A stretch of DNA of 64,000 nt from AWTP1-13 sp963814055 (GTDB lineage: Bacteria; Pseudomonadota; Alphaproteobacteria; Rhizobiales; Hyphomicrobiaceae), in assembly GCA_963814055.1 (NCBI GenBank), contig CAWFBJ010000021.1, forward strand, positions 1-64,000, given 5' to 3'. Under the pieces are notes generated by a model. That model made no database searches. It worked only from the letters and a program-made list of their open reading frames with translations, and was not told the origin of the DNA. Shown here in pieces: positions 56,708 through 64,000 of the stretch. Position 1 is the stretch's first letter, and each line of letters starts with the position of its first letter. A program made the translations under genes and the position numbers.

Positions 56708-57499
56708 TCAGACAAATGATCGGACCAGCGAGCCCACCAGCAAGTTCCAACCATCGATCAAAACGAAGAATAAAATCTTGAAGGGAAGCGAAATAACCGT
56801 CGGAGGCAGCATCATCATGCCCATGGACATGGTCAGCGTCGCCACAATCAGGTCGATGACCAGGAAGGGCAGAACGATCAGAAAGCCGATCTCGAAGCCG
56901 CGTCTGAGCTCGGAGATCATGAACGCCGGGATCAGCACCCGCAATTCGACATCGCTGCCATCGGCTGCCGTTCCTGACTGAGCAGGCGGGATGGGCGCGG
57001 GATCCGCCTGCGATGACCCTTTTTGCCGGGACGGTGGCGCCAGTTCCTCGAACAACTTCAGGTCCTTGTCTCTGACATTGGCGCGCATGAAGGCTTTGAA
57101 CGGCGTGCTGATGCGTGTGAAGGCCTCCTGCTCGTTGATCTTGTTCTCCATCAGGGGCTGCACGCCGTTCTGCCAGGCTTGGTCGAACGTCGGCCCCATG
57201 ACGTAGAAGGTCATGAACAAGGCGAGGCTGATAAGGATGAGATTTGCAGGCGTGGTCTGCAGCCCGAGCCCCGCGCGCAGGAAGGAAAGCGCCACCACAA
57301 AGCGGGTAAAGCAGGTCACCATCACCAGCAGGCCAGGCGCCACCGACAGCACCGTAATTACGAGGATGAGCTGGACGATCCTGCCGGCTGCAGTGCCGTC
57401 CGTCCCAGGGATGAGCGTCTCCAGCTTGGGCACCTGGGCCGAGGCCGCCGTAGCGCTCAGCAAGACCAGCAACGCGATGAGGGCGAGTTTCTTCACCAT
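56708..57499 (-). CDS. fliP: Flagellar export gate protein FliP
   Basis: 263 aa: signal peptide, then four membrane segments (QLILVITVLSVAPGLLVMVTCFTRFVVALSFLR and later IGFLIVLPFLVIDLIVATLTMSMGM). Core of the type III export gate with FliQ and FliR. A 30-residue linker (about 150-180) is Pro/Gly-rich. The ATG at 57499 is chosen over TTG 57511, because in-frame TTG use is less likely; either is possible. Confidence 0.95.
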   Translation of the reverse strand: MVKKLALIALLVLLSATAASAQVPKLETLIPGTDGTAAGRIVQLILVITVLSVAPGLLVMVTCFTRFVVALSFLRAGLGLQTTPANLILISLALFMTFYVMGPTFDQAWQNGVQPLMENKINEQEAFTRISTPFKAFMRANVRDKDLKLFEELAPPSRQKGSSQADPAPIPPAQSGTAADGSDVELRVLIPAFMISELRRGFEIGFLIVLPFLVIDLIVATLTMSMGMMMLPPTVISLPFKILFFVLIDGWNLLVGSLVRSFV

Positions 57500-57503
57500 C
57501 CCC

Positions 57504-58022
57504 TCATTCAACGATCAATGTGTGGACGATCAGGTCTCGCACCTTGCCGCCACTGCGGATGCGCGCGCGGTCGTTCAAATCCTCGCGCAAGTGCAGCAGA
57601 CCGCTCGCACCCTCGATGAGAGGCAGCGAAAGCGTGCGCAGATAGGCGACCGTATCTTCGGTGATGGTTGCAGCAAGCCCCTTCGCATCCCCTTCCCCAT
57701 CGATCACGATCGACGCCTCCAGCCGGATCCACGTGTTCTCGGGGCTCGCTAGATTGGTGACGATTGGACTCATCGCGTGGAGACTGGCCTTGTCGGAGAA
57801 GCGTCTTTTGGCGCTTTCGCCGGTCTTCGTTTCCGTCTTGGCCGCCGGCGGCGGTTGCCGCCCCATCTTGGACAGGACCTGAAGCCCGAACATGCCGCCT
57901 GCACCCACCGACAGCCCGGTTAGAACGGCCATCGCCATGATCAGTGACAGCAGTGTCGGACCCGCGGCCGGTGCTATGGCCGTTGGCGCCGCCTGGGGGG
58001 CTGCTGCGGCGGGTTTTGCCAT
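57504..58022 (-). CDS. fliL: Flagellar basal body-associated protein FliL
   Basis: 172 aa with one membrane segment (about 23-48, LLSLIMAMAVLTGLSVGAGG) and a periplasmic stomatin-like domain (SPIVTNLASPENTWIRLEASIVID and LNDRARIRSGGKVRDLIVHTLIVE). It stabilises the stator around the rotor. Follows flgH after 18 nt and precedes fliP. Confidence 0.9.
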   Translation of the reverse strand: MAKPAAAAPQAAPTAIAPAAGPTLLSLIMAMAVLTGLSVGAGGMFGLQVLSKMGRQPPPAAKTETKTGESAKRRFSDKASLHAMSPIVTNLASPENTWIRLEASIVIDGEGDAKGLAATITEDTVAYLRTLSLPLIEGASGLLHLREDLNDRARIRSGGKVRDLIVHTLIVE

Positions 58023-58040
58023 CGCGCCTCGCCGCCCCCG

Positions 58041-58757
58041 CTAAAACGGCGAAAACTTGTCGAGCAGCTGCTGGCCCCAGGCCGGCTGCTGCACATCCGT
58101 AATACGCCCGCGTCCACCGTAAGATATGCGGGCTTCCGCAATCCTCTCGTAGGAGACCATGTTCTCGGTCGATATATCTCGCGGACGCACGATCCCCTGC
58201 ACGGTAAGCACGCGGACTTCGAAGTTCACGCGCACCTCTTGCGTGCCACTGATGATCAGGTTGCCGTTGGGCATCACGTCGGCCACCACCGCCGCGACCA
58301 GCAGCTCGATGCTTTCGGAGCGGTTGATCGCGCCTTCGCCCTTGGTCTCGCTCTTGGAGTCGATTTTGGAGTCGATCGTGCCGCTTCGCTTGCCGTTGAG
58401 CAGGGGCAGCTTCGTGTCCCAGCTCGTGTCGAGGCCGAAGCTCGTCTTGTTGTCGCGCTTCCGTTCGGATGTGTTGTCCAGCGTCGCCTTGTCCTTGATG
58501 GAGATCTTGACCGTGACGACGTCGCCTACCTTCATCGCGCGCGGATCGCGGAACAGGTCGGCACTCGTATCCTGCAAAACAGATTGCACCACGCATAGGT
58601 TGGTGCCAGCGTCGGTTCGTTCGGAACGGCGACCCTGTTCGGGCGCAGGCCTGCACCGACGGGCGTGAGCGCCGGCTCCTTACCGATGTCGTGTATGGTG
58701 GAGCCACACCGAGAGCAGCACCAGACAAAGAGCGATCAGGATAGTTGATCTGATCAT
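58041..58757 (-). pseudogene. flgH: Flagellar L-ring protein FlgH, two compensating frameshifts
   Basis: Outer-membrane lipoprotein forming the L-ring. The C-terminal part is intact (DLFRDPRAMKVGDVVTVKIS, then KLDNTSERKRDNKTSFG-type sequence). The N-terminus, from the ATG at 58757 that overlaps the motE stop, starts MIRSTILIALCLVLLS. Dropping one base near 58709-58710 restores the lipobox Cys and CGSTIHDIGKEPALTP; adding one base near 58588 joins TLAPTYAW to QSVLQDTSADLF. The repaired length is about 238 aa, the family norm. Confidence 0.8.
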
Positions 58758-59412
58758 TTTGCCTTTGCCTCGATCGCGGTTTTCGAGGCGACCGGCGCCA
58801 CCTTGGCTGCACCGCTGATTGTTGCCGTCAAACGGACAGCCTGGGTCAACTCCATCTCGTTGAGGATCAGGCTGGCGGCGCGCGGCTCGAGCTTGGTCAG
58901 GACGGAGGCCGCCGTTTCCTCGTCCAACGCCGCCAATTGCACCGCCGCCGCATCAGGGCGCATGCGGGCATAGATGAGCAGTACCGTCTCATTGGCCTTC
59001 TTGGAGAACTCATCCCGGCGCGCCAGCCACTTTTGATACTCCTCCGTCTTCTCCTCCAGCAGCGCGATGCGCTTGGTTATTTCCTGCTCCATGTCGGCGA
59101 GCGTCTTTTTCTGCCAGGCGAAACGCGCGTCGGCCGCCGGGTCGGCAATGTTGGCGCAGTACTCGTCGGGACGGGCCCCCGCGATGGATCCAGTTCTCCA
59201 GGCTCGCGGTGGAACGCGGCCTTGTCTGGGACAAAGCGCCCTTGCGCTCGTTAGGCATTGTTCTTGGTTCGAGCACCGTCTCGATAGCCGCCGCGGGCAG
59301 CGGCGCGGGCTTGATCTTCGGCCCAGCCGTCCTGACCGATGGCACCACGGGTGCTTTGGCGGGAGCGGGCCCGGTCGACACGGTCGGCTCCCAGCCTTGC
59401 TGGGCAAGCGCA
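58754..59412 (-). pseudogene. motE: MotE-like flagellar protein, 5' truncated and frameshifted
   Basis: C-terminal MgtE-N-like domain of MotE (YCANIADPAADARFAWQKKT, DAAAVQLAALDEETAASVLTKLEPRAA) with a coiled-coil stretch. MotE is the periplasmic chaperone of MotC. Upstream, an Ala/Pro-rich segment continues in another frame (ALAQQGWEPTVSTGPAPAKA); one extra base at 59173-59180 explains the shift. The signal peptide and start are missing: DNA before ALAQQ is replaced at about 59413 by an ECF41 sigma gene on the same strand. Its stop overlaps the flgH start. Confidence 0.8.
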
Positions 59413-59760
59413 TCATAGCCTGTCGAGCGTCAAGAGCAGCGCGATGGACAAATCCTCGGCTAGTTCCGTGCGGCTGTCGGGCGCGAGCGCTGCCGTGTCA
59501 AGAACCGGCTCCGGCAGCCATGGACCGACGTACTGCTCGTGCCGTGCACGCGCCGAGGTCAGCATATCGAGACAGATTCGCGTCGTCGTGGTCATCAGAA
59601 ACGCTCTCGGCTCTGACACTTTGTCGCGGACAGCCCCATGCCAACGCAGGTACGTTTCCTGCACCGCGTCCTCAGCGTCGGCCATCGACCCAAGCATGCG
59701 ATATGCGAGACCGAGCAGTCGCCTGCGGTACGGCTCAAAGCTCGCGGCTGGATTCGACAT
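59413..59760 (-). pseudogene. ECF41-type sigma factor, 3' truncated
   Basis: Only region 2 and the first part of the linker remain (115 aa). It starts MSNPAASFEPYRRRLLGLAY, has RMLGSMADAEDAVQETYLRWHG and the ECF41 linker motif WLPEP, and stops at SIALLLTLDRL. It lacks region 4 and the C-terminal SnoaL-like domain, so it cannot act as a normal sigma factor. The break coincides with the start of the truncated motE. Co-directional with the DUF6223-like gene upstream. Confidence 0.85.
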
Positions 59761-59774
59761 TGCGCTCGTGGAGC

Positions 59775-60224
59775 TCACGTCATGCGCCCCGGCCCTAACG
59801 CGATGCGGCGGGAGCGGGCCAGAGCCAGCCCGCCGAGGACCATGGCGATCAGCCCCAACACCAGGGCCGCGGCGCCACCGACTACTCCGTTGCCGGTGCC
59901 GGGACCACCGTTGGCGATGGCCAAAACCAGCCCGCCGTTGACCACGGCGATTAGCCCCGCCACCAGGGCCACGATGGCTCCGAGTCGCCCGGAGGCGGTG
60001 CCGAAACGACTGGTGGGGCGGGCCAGAGCCAGCCCACCGATGACCACGCCGACCAGCGCCAGCACAGCGACCGTGGCGGCCCAGAGTCGCCGGGGGGTCA
60101 GGCCGTAAACCGTGGTGGCGGCTGGCTCGGAAACGTGCGCGGCCACCAGCACGGCATGCACAAGCCCCCCGAACAGGGCGGCTGCAGCCAGGGCGGCGAG
60201 AATAAGAGCGAAGGTTCGTTTCAT
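59775..60224 (-). CDS. DUF6223-like membrane protein
   Basis: 149 aa with four hydrophobic segments separated by short Gly-rich turns (ALILAALAAAALFGGLVHAVL, WAATVAVLALVGVVIGGLAL and the like). It resembles DUF6223 proteins known mostly from actinobacteria; function unknown. Start ATG 60224 is 26 nt downstream of an exact ECF41 promoter. Its stop is 14 nt from the truncated sigma gene. Confidence 0.7.
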   Translation of the reverse strand: MKRTFALILAALAAAALFGGLVHAVLVAAHVSEPAATTVYGLTPRRLWAATVAVLALVGVVIGGLALARPTSRFGTASGRLGAIVALVAGLIAVVNGGLVLAIANGGPGTGNGVVGGAAALVLGLIAMVLGGLALARSRRIALGPGRMT

Positions 60225-60249
60225 AGATACCGCTAGTCTCCAACGGTGA

Positions 60250-60276
60250 GACGCGATAGGGCTTCGGAATGTGACA
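60250..60276 (-). promoter_or_regulatory. ECF41-type promoter of the DUF6223-like gene
   Basis: On the - strand TGTCACA, exactly 16 nt, CGTC: a perfect match to the published ECF41 consensus. Confidence 0.8.
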
Positions 60277-60459
60277 TGGCTGCCAGCGAGGCTGAGATCG
60301 GCGGACCTGTGCGAGTGGTCGCATAACGGTGGATTCGGTAGACGATGCCCCCGCGAATGTTTGCTATCGTCGGTCTCGCGGTAGAACAGACTCGCGCGAT
60401 TTACACGAACTGGCTTCTTCGGCCAAAGCATTTGCGAGGAAACTTCCCGACGTTCTGAC

Positions 60460-60849
60460 CTAGCGTGCCAGCTGGGTGAGTTGAATGAGGTTGCCGCACG
60501 TGTCGTTCAGCCTCGCAATGGTCGAGGCCGTCACGTCGGTGGGCGGCATCGTGAACTCGGCGCCGCGGGCCCTGATCCGCTCGTAGTCGCCTTTGACATC
60601 GTCGGTGTAAAACATGGCCGCCGGCTGGCCCTGTTGGAACATTGCCTGCTGATACGCCTTGGCTGCGGGGTTGTCGTTCAGCGCCAACTGCAGCTCAGTG
60701 CCGTCCGGCTCCTCGGGTGAGGCTATGGTCAGCCAGCGAAATGGGCCATTACTGAAATCGGCCTTCTTGGCAAAGCCCAGTACCTCTGTATAGAAGCGCA
60801 GGGCCTTGTCCTGGTCGTCCACGTATACGCTGGTCAACTTGATTTTCAT
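60460..60849 (-). CDS. VOC family (glyoxalase/bleomycin resistance-like) protein
   Basis: 129-aa vicinal oxygen chelate protein: MKIKLTSVYVDDQDKALRFY, GTELQLALNDNPA and the end DTCGNLIQLTQLAR. Such proteins are small metal-dependent enzymes or ligand binders. GGAGAAACGAC lies directly before the ATG. The group II intron begins 12 nt further upstream, cutting the gene from the promoter region on the far side of the intron. Confidence 0.88.
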   Translation of the reverse strand: MKIKLTSVYVDDQDKALRFYTEVLGFAKKADFSNGPFRWLTIASPEEPDGTELQLALNDNPAAKAYQQAMFQQGQPAAMFYTDDVKGDYERIRARGAEFTMPPTDVTASTIARLNDTCGNLIQLTQLAR

Positions 60850-60861
60850 GTCGTTTCTCCT

Positions 60862-62780
60862 GTGCGCCGGGCTAAACCGGCGAGGTGTAGTGAATGAAAG
60901 AGTCATACGGTGAAGGACTAGCGACCCACACCGACCCCGAGTCATGCGGAGCTGCCTGCGAGGGCGGCGTCGAAGCGTTGACAGGGGCACGTGCGGGCCG
61001 GGTATTCAGCCGCGAAAGAACATTCCTCCGGGGTGCCGACGCTGTAAGGAGAAGCGGAAGGCCCCACCCGGCGCATCGATATCGCGAGACGCGACGGGAC
61101 CCCGCGCGGTCAGAGACCCCGTGCACGTACGGAAACACCTCGCACGGGAACCGGGAGATCCCGTGGTCGCCCGCGGCGATGGCGCTGCGGGACGCGTCGG
61201 GAAGTCCAAGGACGTACGCCGACGATGAACGACCACGGGAAGTCGGACAGGCCGGTAGTACCTGTGAAGTCTCCGAACAACGCCGGGCAACCGGCCGCGG
61301 AGGGGATGGAGGGAAGGGGTCTGGCCAAAGGAAACCTGCGCCAGCAAAACGCGCCCCGGACACCGAGCCGGGACGGCGCGCCCAGTGCGCTGGAGCGGGT
61401 ACGTCAAGCGGCAAGACGGGATAGGAAGATGCGGTTCACGGCGCTCCTGCACCACGTCTACGACATCGAACGCCTGCGGGCGGCGTACCTCGCGTCTGAA
61501 GGAGAGGCCGCGCCGGGCGTGGATGGCGAGACGTGGCGGCACTACGGCGAGGCGCTGGAGGACCACCTCCACGACCTCGTCCGAACGGCTGAAGCGCGGG
61601 GCGTACCGAGCGAAGCCGGTTCGTCGGGTGTACATCTCGAAGGCCGACGGGCGGCAGCGGCCGCTCGGCGTTCCCGCGCTGGAGGACAAAATCGTCCAGC
61701 GCGCCACCGTCGAGGTGCTCAACGCCATCTACGAAACGGACTTCCTCGGCTTCTCGTACGGGTTCCGACCGGGGCGCAGCCAGCACCACGCGCTGGACGC
61801 GCTCTACACGGGACTGCTGACGAAGAAGGTGAACTGGGTGCTCGACATCGACATCCGTGGGTTCTTCGATGCCATCGACCACGGATGGCTCGTGCAATTC
61901 GTCGAGCACCGCATCGCGGACCGACGCGTCGTGCGGCTCATCCAGAAATGGCTGAACGCCGGCGTGTTGGAGGAGGGGAAGCGAACGCGGGTGGAGGAGG
62001 GGACGCCGCAGGGCGGCAGTGCATCGCCGCTGCTGGCGAACATCTATCTCCACTACGTGTTTGACCTGTGGGTCCAGGCATGGCGTCAGAAGCACGCGCA
62101 CGGCGACGTCATCGTCGTGCGGTTTGCCGACGACATCGTGCTGGGATTCCAGGTCAAGTCGGACGCCGAACGGTTCTGGGCGGAGCTCGCCGAGCGGTTT
62201 CGGAAGTTTCACCTGGAGCTGCATCCCGAGAAAACGCGCCTGCTGGAATTCGGCCCGTACGCGGCCGACAACCGGCGGCGGCGCGGACACGGGAAGCCGG
62301 AGACGTTCAACTTCCTCGGCTTCACGCACATCTGCGGGAAGAAGAGGAGCAACGGACGCTTCACGGTGCGTGCGGCAGACGATTCGCAAGCGATTGCAGG
62401 CGAAGCTGAGCGCGGTGAAAGCCGAACTCAGACGACGCATGCACGACCCCATCCCGGCAGTGGGCACGTGGCTGCGCTCGGTGGTCGGTGGGCACATCCG
62501 CTACTACGGCGTGCCCACGAACAGCCACGCGCTGCACATCTTTCGGTTCCAGGTCGGCCGGCTCTGGCATCGCACGCTGTCGCGACGAAGCCAGAACGGC
62601 CGCGTCCCCTGGGACCGGATGCGGCGGCTCATCGACCGCTGGTTGCCTCCTGCCCGCGTGTGTCATCCCTATCCCCTGCGGCGGCTTGGCGTCATCACCT
62701 GAGGCAAGAGCCGGATGCGGGAAATCCGCTCGTCCGGATCTGTGGAGGGGGTGATCAGTGATGGTCATTCCTACTCCGAC
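60862..62780 (+). mobile_element. Group II intron
   Basis: The 5' end is GTGCGCCGGGCTAAACCGGC at 60862, matching the group II GUGCG start. Domain V is at 62708-62741 (AGC triad in GAGCCGGATGCGGG, paired with the later CTCGTCCGGAT arm). Domain VI follows with the bulged-A region (CCTACTCC) and the 3' end near 62780. The encoded reverse transcriptase lies inside at 61225-62702; the 363 nt before it (60862-61224) are intron domain I-IV RNA. Inserted antisense to the VOC gene. The exact 3' boundary is uncertain by a few nt. Confidence 0.85.
61225..62702 (+). pseudogene. ltrA: Group II intron reverse transcriptase/maturase, two frameshifts
   Basis: Intron-encoded protein. Part 1 (MNDHGKSDRPVV to LEDHLHDL), part 2 (SERLKRGAYRAKPVRRVYIS to NGRFTVR) and part 3 (RQTIRKRLQAKLSAVKAELR to RRLGVIT) are in three frames. 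Removing one G near 61579 and one near 62372 joins them into about 490 aa. The RT active site is FADD (commonly YADD) in VVRFADDIVLGF; TPQGG and LGFTH are present. The maturase domain ends the protein, with no HNH endonuclease. Confidence 0.88.
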
Positions 62781-62794
62781 TGGTCCGCCGGACC

Positions 62795-62821
62795 TGTCAC
62801 ATCAGCGACGTCTCGTCCGTC
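62795..62821 (+). promoter_or_regulatory. ECF41-type promoter of the sigma gene
   Basis: TGTCACA, exactly 16 nt, CGTC: a perfect match to the ECF41 consensus, 37 nt upstream of the sigma gene start. Indicates autoregulation. It begins 15 nt after the intron. Confidence 0.85.
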
Positions 62822-62829
62822 AGTACAAT

Positions 62830-62856
62830 GACGGACCGCGCTGGAGGAATGTGACT
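62830..62856 (-). promoter_or_regulatory. Second ECF41-type site, facing the VOC gene
   Basis: On the - strand AGTCACA, exactly 16 nt, CGTC (one mismatch to consensus). It faces left, towards the VOC gene beyond the intron, and overlaps the ribosome site of the sigma gene. Confidence 0.5.
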
Positions 62857-62857
62857 G

Positions 62858-63748
62858 ATGCCCACACCTGAGCGGCTCGCCGAGCAATTCGAAGAGCACC
62901 GGCCGCACGTGCGGGCGGTCGCGTATCGCATGCTCGGATCGGTCAGCGAGGCGGAGGACGCCGTCCAGGAAGCCTGGATCCGATTGAGCCGCACGGATGT
63001 CAGTGGTGTCGACAACCTGCGGGGATGGCTGACGACGGTCGTGGCGCGCGTGTGCCTGGACATGCTGCGAACGCGAGCGTCGCGCCGGGAGGATCCCTTG
63101 GACGTGCACGTGCCGGATCCGATCATCCGCGCGATCAGTCGTGGGGACGAAGGGCCCGAGACGGACGCCATGCTCGCCGACTCTGTCGGTCTGGCGCTGC
63201 TCGTCGTCCTCGAGAAGCTGGAGCCGGCGGAACGACTGGCGTTCGTGCTCCACGATGTGTTTGGGATGACCTTCGAGGAGATCGCGCCCATCGTGGATCG
63301 CTCGGTCGTCGCCACGCGCCAGCTCGCGAGCCGCGCGCGCCGACGGGTCCAGGGCCAGGCGCCGACCTCAGACGCGGACCTGCGGAAGCAGCGCCGCGTC
63401 GTCGACGCGTTTCTCGCGGCCGTCCAGGACGGCGACTTCGAAGCGCTGGTCGCCGTCCTGGATCCGGAGATCGTGCTGCGGGCTGATGGCGGAGCGGCGA
63501 AGGGCATGTCGCGCCTCGTGCGTGGGGCTCAGGCGGTCGTGGCACAAGCCGCGGCGTTCTCGAAGCTCGGGTTGTCCAATCAGGTGGTCCTGGTGAATGG
63601 CAACATTGGCGTCGTGGCGCGCCTTCCGGACGGGCGCCTGCTGTCCGTGATCGGCTTCACGATTGCGGGCGGCAAGGTCGTTGAGATGGACATCCTGGCG
63701 GATCCAGACCGGCTCAGTCGGCTCGATCTGTCGGCCATCGAGCCCTGA
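62858..63748 (+). CDS. ECF41-type sigma factor with fused SnoaL-like domain
   Basis: 296 aa. Sigma region 2 (VAYRMLGSVSEAEDAVQEAWIRLS), linker with a VPDP variant of the WLPEP motif, region 4 (LAFVLHDVFGMTFEEIAPIVDRS), then a C-terminal NTF2/SnoaL-like domain (about 185-290). That domain carries ADGGAAKG and ADPDRLSRLDL, variants of the DGGGK and NPDKL motifs. In ECF41 factors this domain controls activity in place of an anti-sigma protein. Own promoter upstream, DoxX-like gene downstream. GGAGG precedes the ATG. Confidence 0.92.
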   Translation: MPTPERLAEQFEEHRPHVRAVAYRMLGSVSEAEDAVQEAWIRLSRTDVSGVDNLRGWLTTVVARVCLDMLRTRASRREDPLDVHVPDPIIRAISRGDEGPETDAMLADSVGLALLVVLEKLEPAERLAFVLHDVFGMTFEEIAPIVDRSVVATRQLASRARRRVQGQAPTSDADLRKQRRVVDAFLAAVQDGDFEALVAVLDPEIVLRADGGAAKGMSRLVRGAQAVVAQAAAFSKLGLSNQVVLVNGNIGVVARLPDGRLLSVIGFTIAGGKVVEMDILADPDRLSRLDLSAIEP

Positions 63749-63760
63749 ACCATTGGCGGT

Positions 63761-63787
63761 CGTCACATTTCTTCCGGTCGTTCCGTC
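63761..63787 (+). promoter_or_regulatory. ECF41-type promoter of the DoxX-like gene
   Basis: CGTCACA, exactly 16 nt, CGTC (one mismatch in the -35 part). It lies 70-96 nt upstream of the next gene's start. Confidence 0.65.
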
Positions 63788-63856
63788 ATCCTTGTGAGGG
63801 GCGAATCAAGCCGATTCGATCGAAACGGCTTCGCGGCGCCCACAAGGAGGCACGTC

Positions 63857-64000
63857 ATGAACATGCAAGCCACTGGGCAGACGATCGCCGCACCGCGACC
63901 GGTCCTCTCGCCCACGGAGAGGTACCAGATGTCTACTGCAACCGCTCGGACCGTCTCCGCTCCCCGCTGGATGCTCTGGACCGGCCGGCTCCTTTCCTTT
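63857..64000 (+). CDS. DoxX-like membrane protein (3' partial)
   Basis: The first 48 residues are visible: MNMQATGQTIAAPRPVLSPT, then an internal Met and APRWMLWTGRLLSF at the edge, the usual start of the first membrane segment in DoxX-like proteins. AAGGAGG lies 7-13 nt before the ATG. Such genes are frequent targets next to ECF41 sigma genes. Family call is tentative because only the N-terminus is in the window. Confidence 0.55.
   Translation, partial: MNMQATGQTIAAPRPVLSPTERYQMSTATARTVSAPRWMLWTGRLLSF

Overview
The window looks like a high-GC alphaproteobacterial chromosome, most likely of the order Hyphomicrobiales. The evidence is an RcdA (CtrA-degradation regulator) homologue, the motB-motC-fliK and motE-flgH-fliL-fliP flagellar arrangement, many tricarboxylate-transporter-type binding proteins, an exact parS palindrome, and REP-like inverted repeats of a style common in that order. 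Genus cannot be told from the sequence.

Layout. 0-8.2 kb: acyl-CoA metabolism, with a 5'-partial 3-hydroxyisobutyryl-CoA hydrolase, a CaiB-type CoA transferase and a frameshifted malate synthase G on +. On - there is an AlkB-like dioxygenase and a TetR / B12-binding subunit / mutase operon whose large subunit lacks the methylmalonyl-CoA signature residues. 8.5-13.2 kb: a DM13 protein, then the conserved Anbu neighbourhood (circularly permuted ATP-grasp, alpha-E, transglutaminase, Anbu peptidase). 13.3-18.5 kb: a sigma-54-driven ammonium transporter, an amidase, a binding protein without signal peptide and a frameshifted 3-hydroxyisobutyrate dehydrogenase. 18.5-23.3 kb: a Gld-type ABC exporter operon. 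23.7-26.7 kb: small lipoprotein, OsmC/HxlR/FMN-reductase redox genes, a 24-aa membrane peptide, and an XRE regulator divergent from a candidate structured RNA. 26.8-33.8 kb: serine hydrolase, two Bug-type binding proteins around an arylsulfatase/phosphonate hydrolase, a divergent LysR gene and a relic of a second sulfatase. A parS site lies at 29.8 kb. 33.9-36.3 kb: TPP riboswitch, small membrane protein, thiC. 36.3-41.4 kb: REP-like repeats, small enzymes and hypothetical genes, rcdA. 41.6-45.8 kb: RND efflux pump. 46.0-47.4 kb: small conserved genes. 47.5-59.4 kb: a flagellar block on the - strand.

At about 59,413 the flagellar operon stops abruptly. motE has lost its start and signal region and abuts an ECF41 sigma gene that has lost everything after its first third; flgI, usually upstream of motE in this order, is absent. 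From there to the right edge is an ECF41-type regulon: truncated sigma gene, DUF6223-like membrane protein, VOC protein, a second complete ECF41-type sigma factor with fused SnoaL-like domain, and the start of a DoxX-like gene. Four sites fit the published ECF41 promoter TGTCACA-N16-CGTC (two exact, two with one mismatch), all with exactly 16-nt spacing. A group II intron of about 1.9 kb separates the VOC gene from the sigma gene and its promoters.

At least eight single-base indels interrupt otherwise well-conserved genes, seven of them apparent one-base insertions. They may be sequencing or assembly errors, so genes typed here as pseudogenes for that reason may be intact in the organism. All functional assignments are made by reading motifs and family resemblance; no database search was run.
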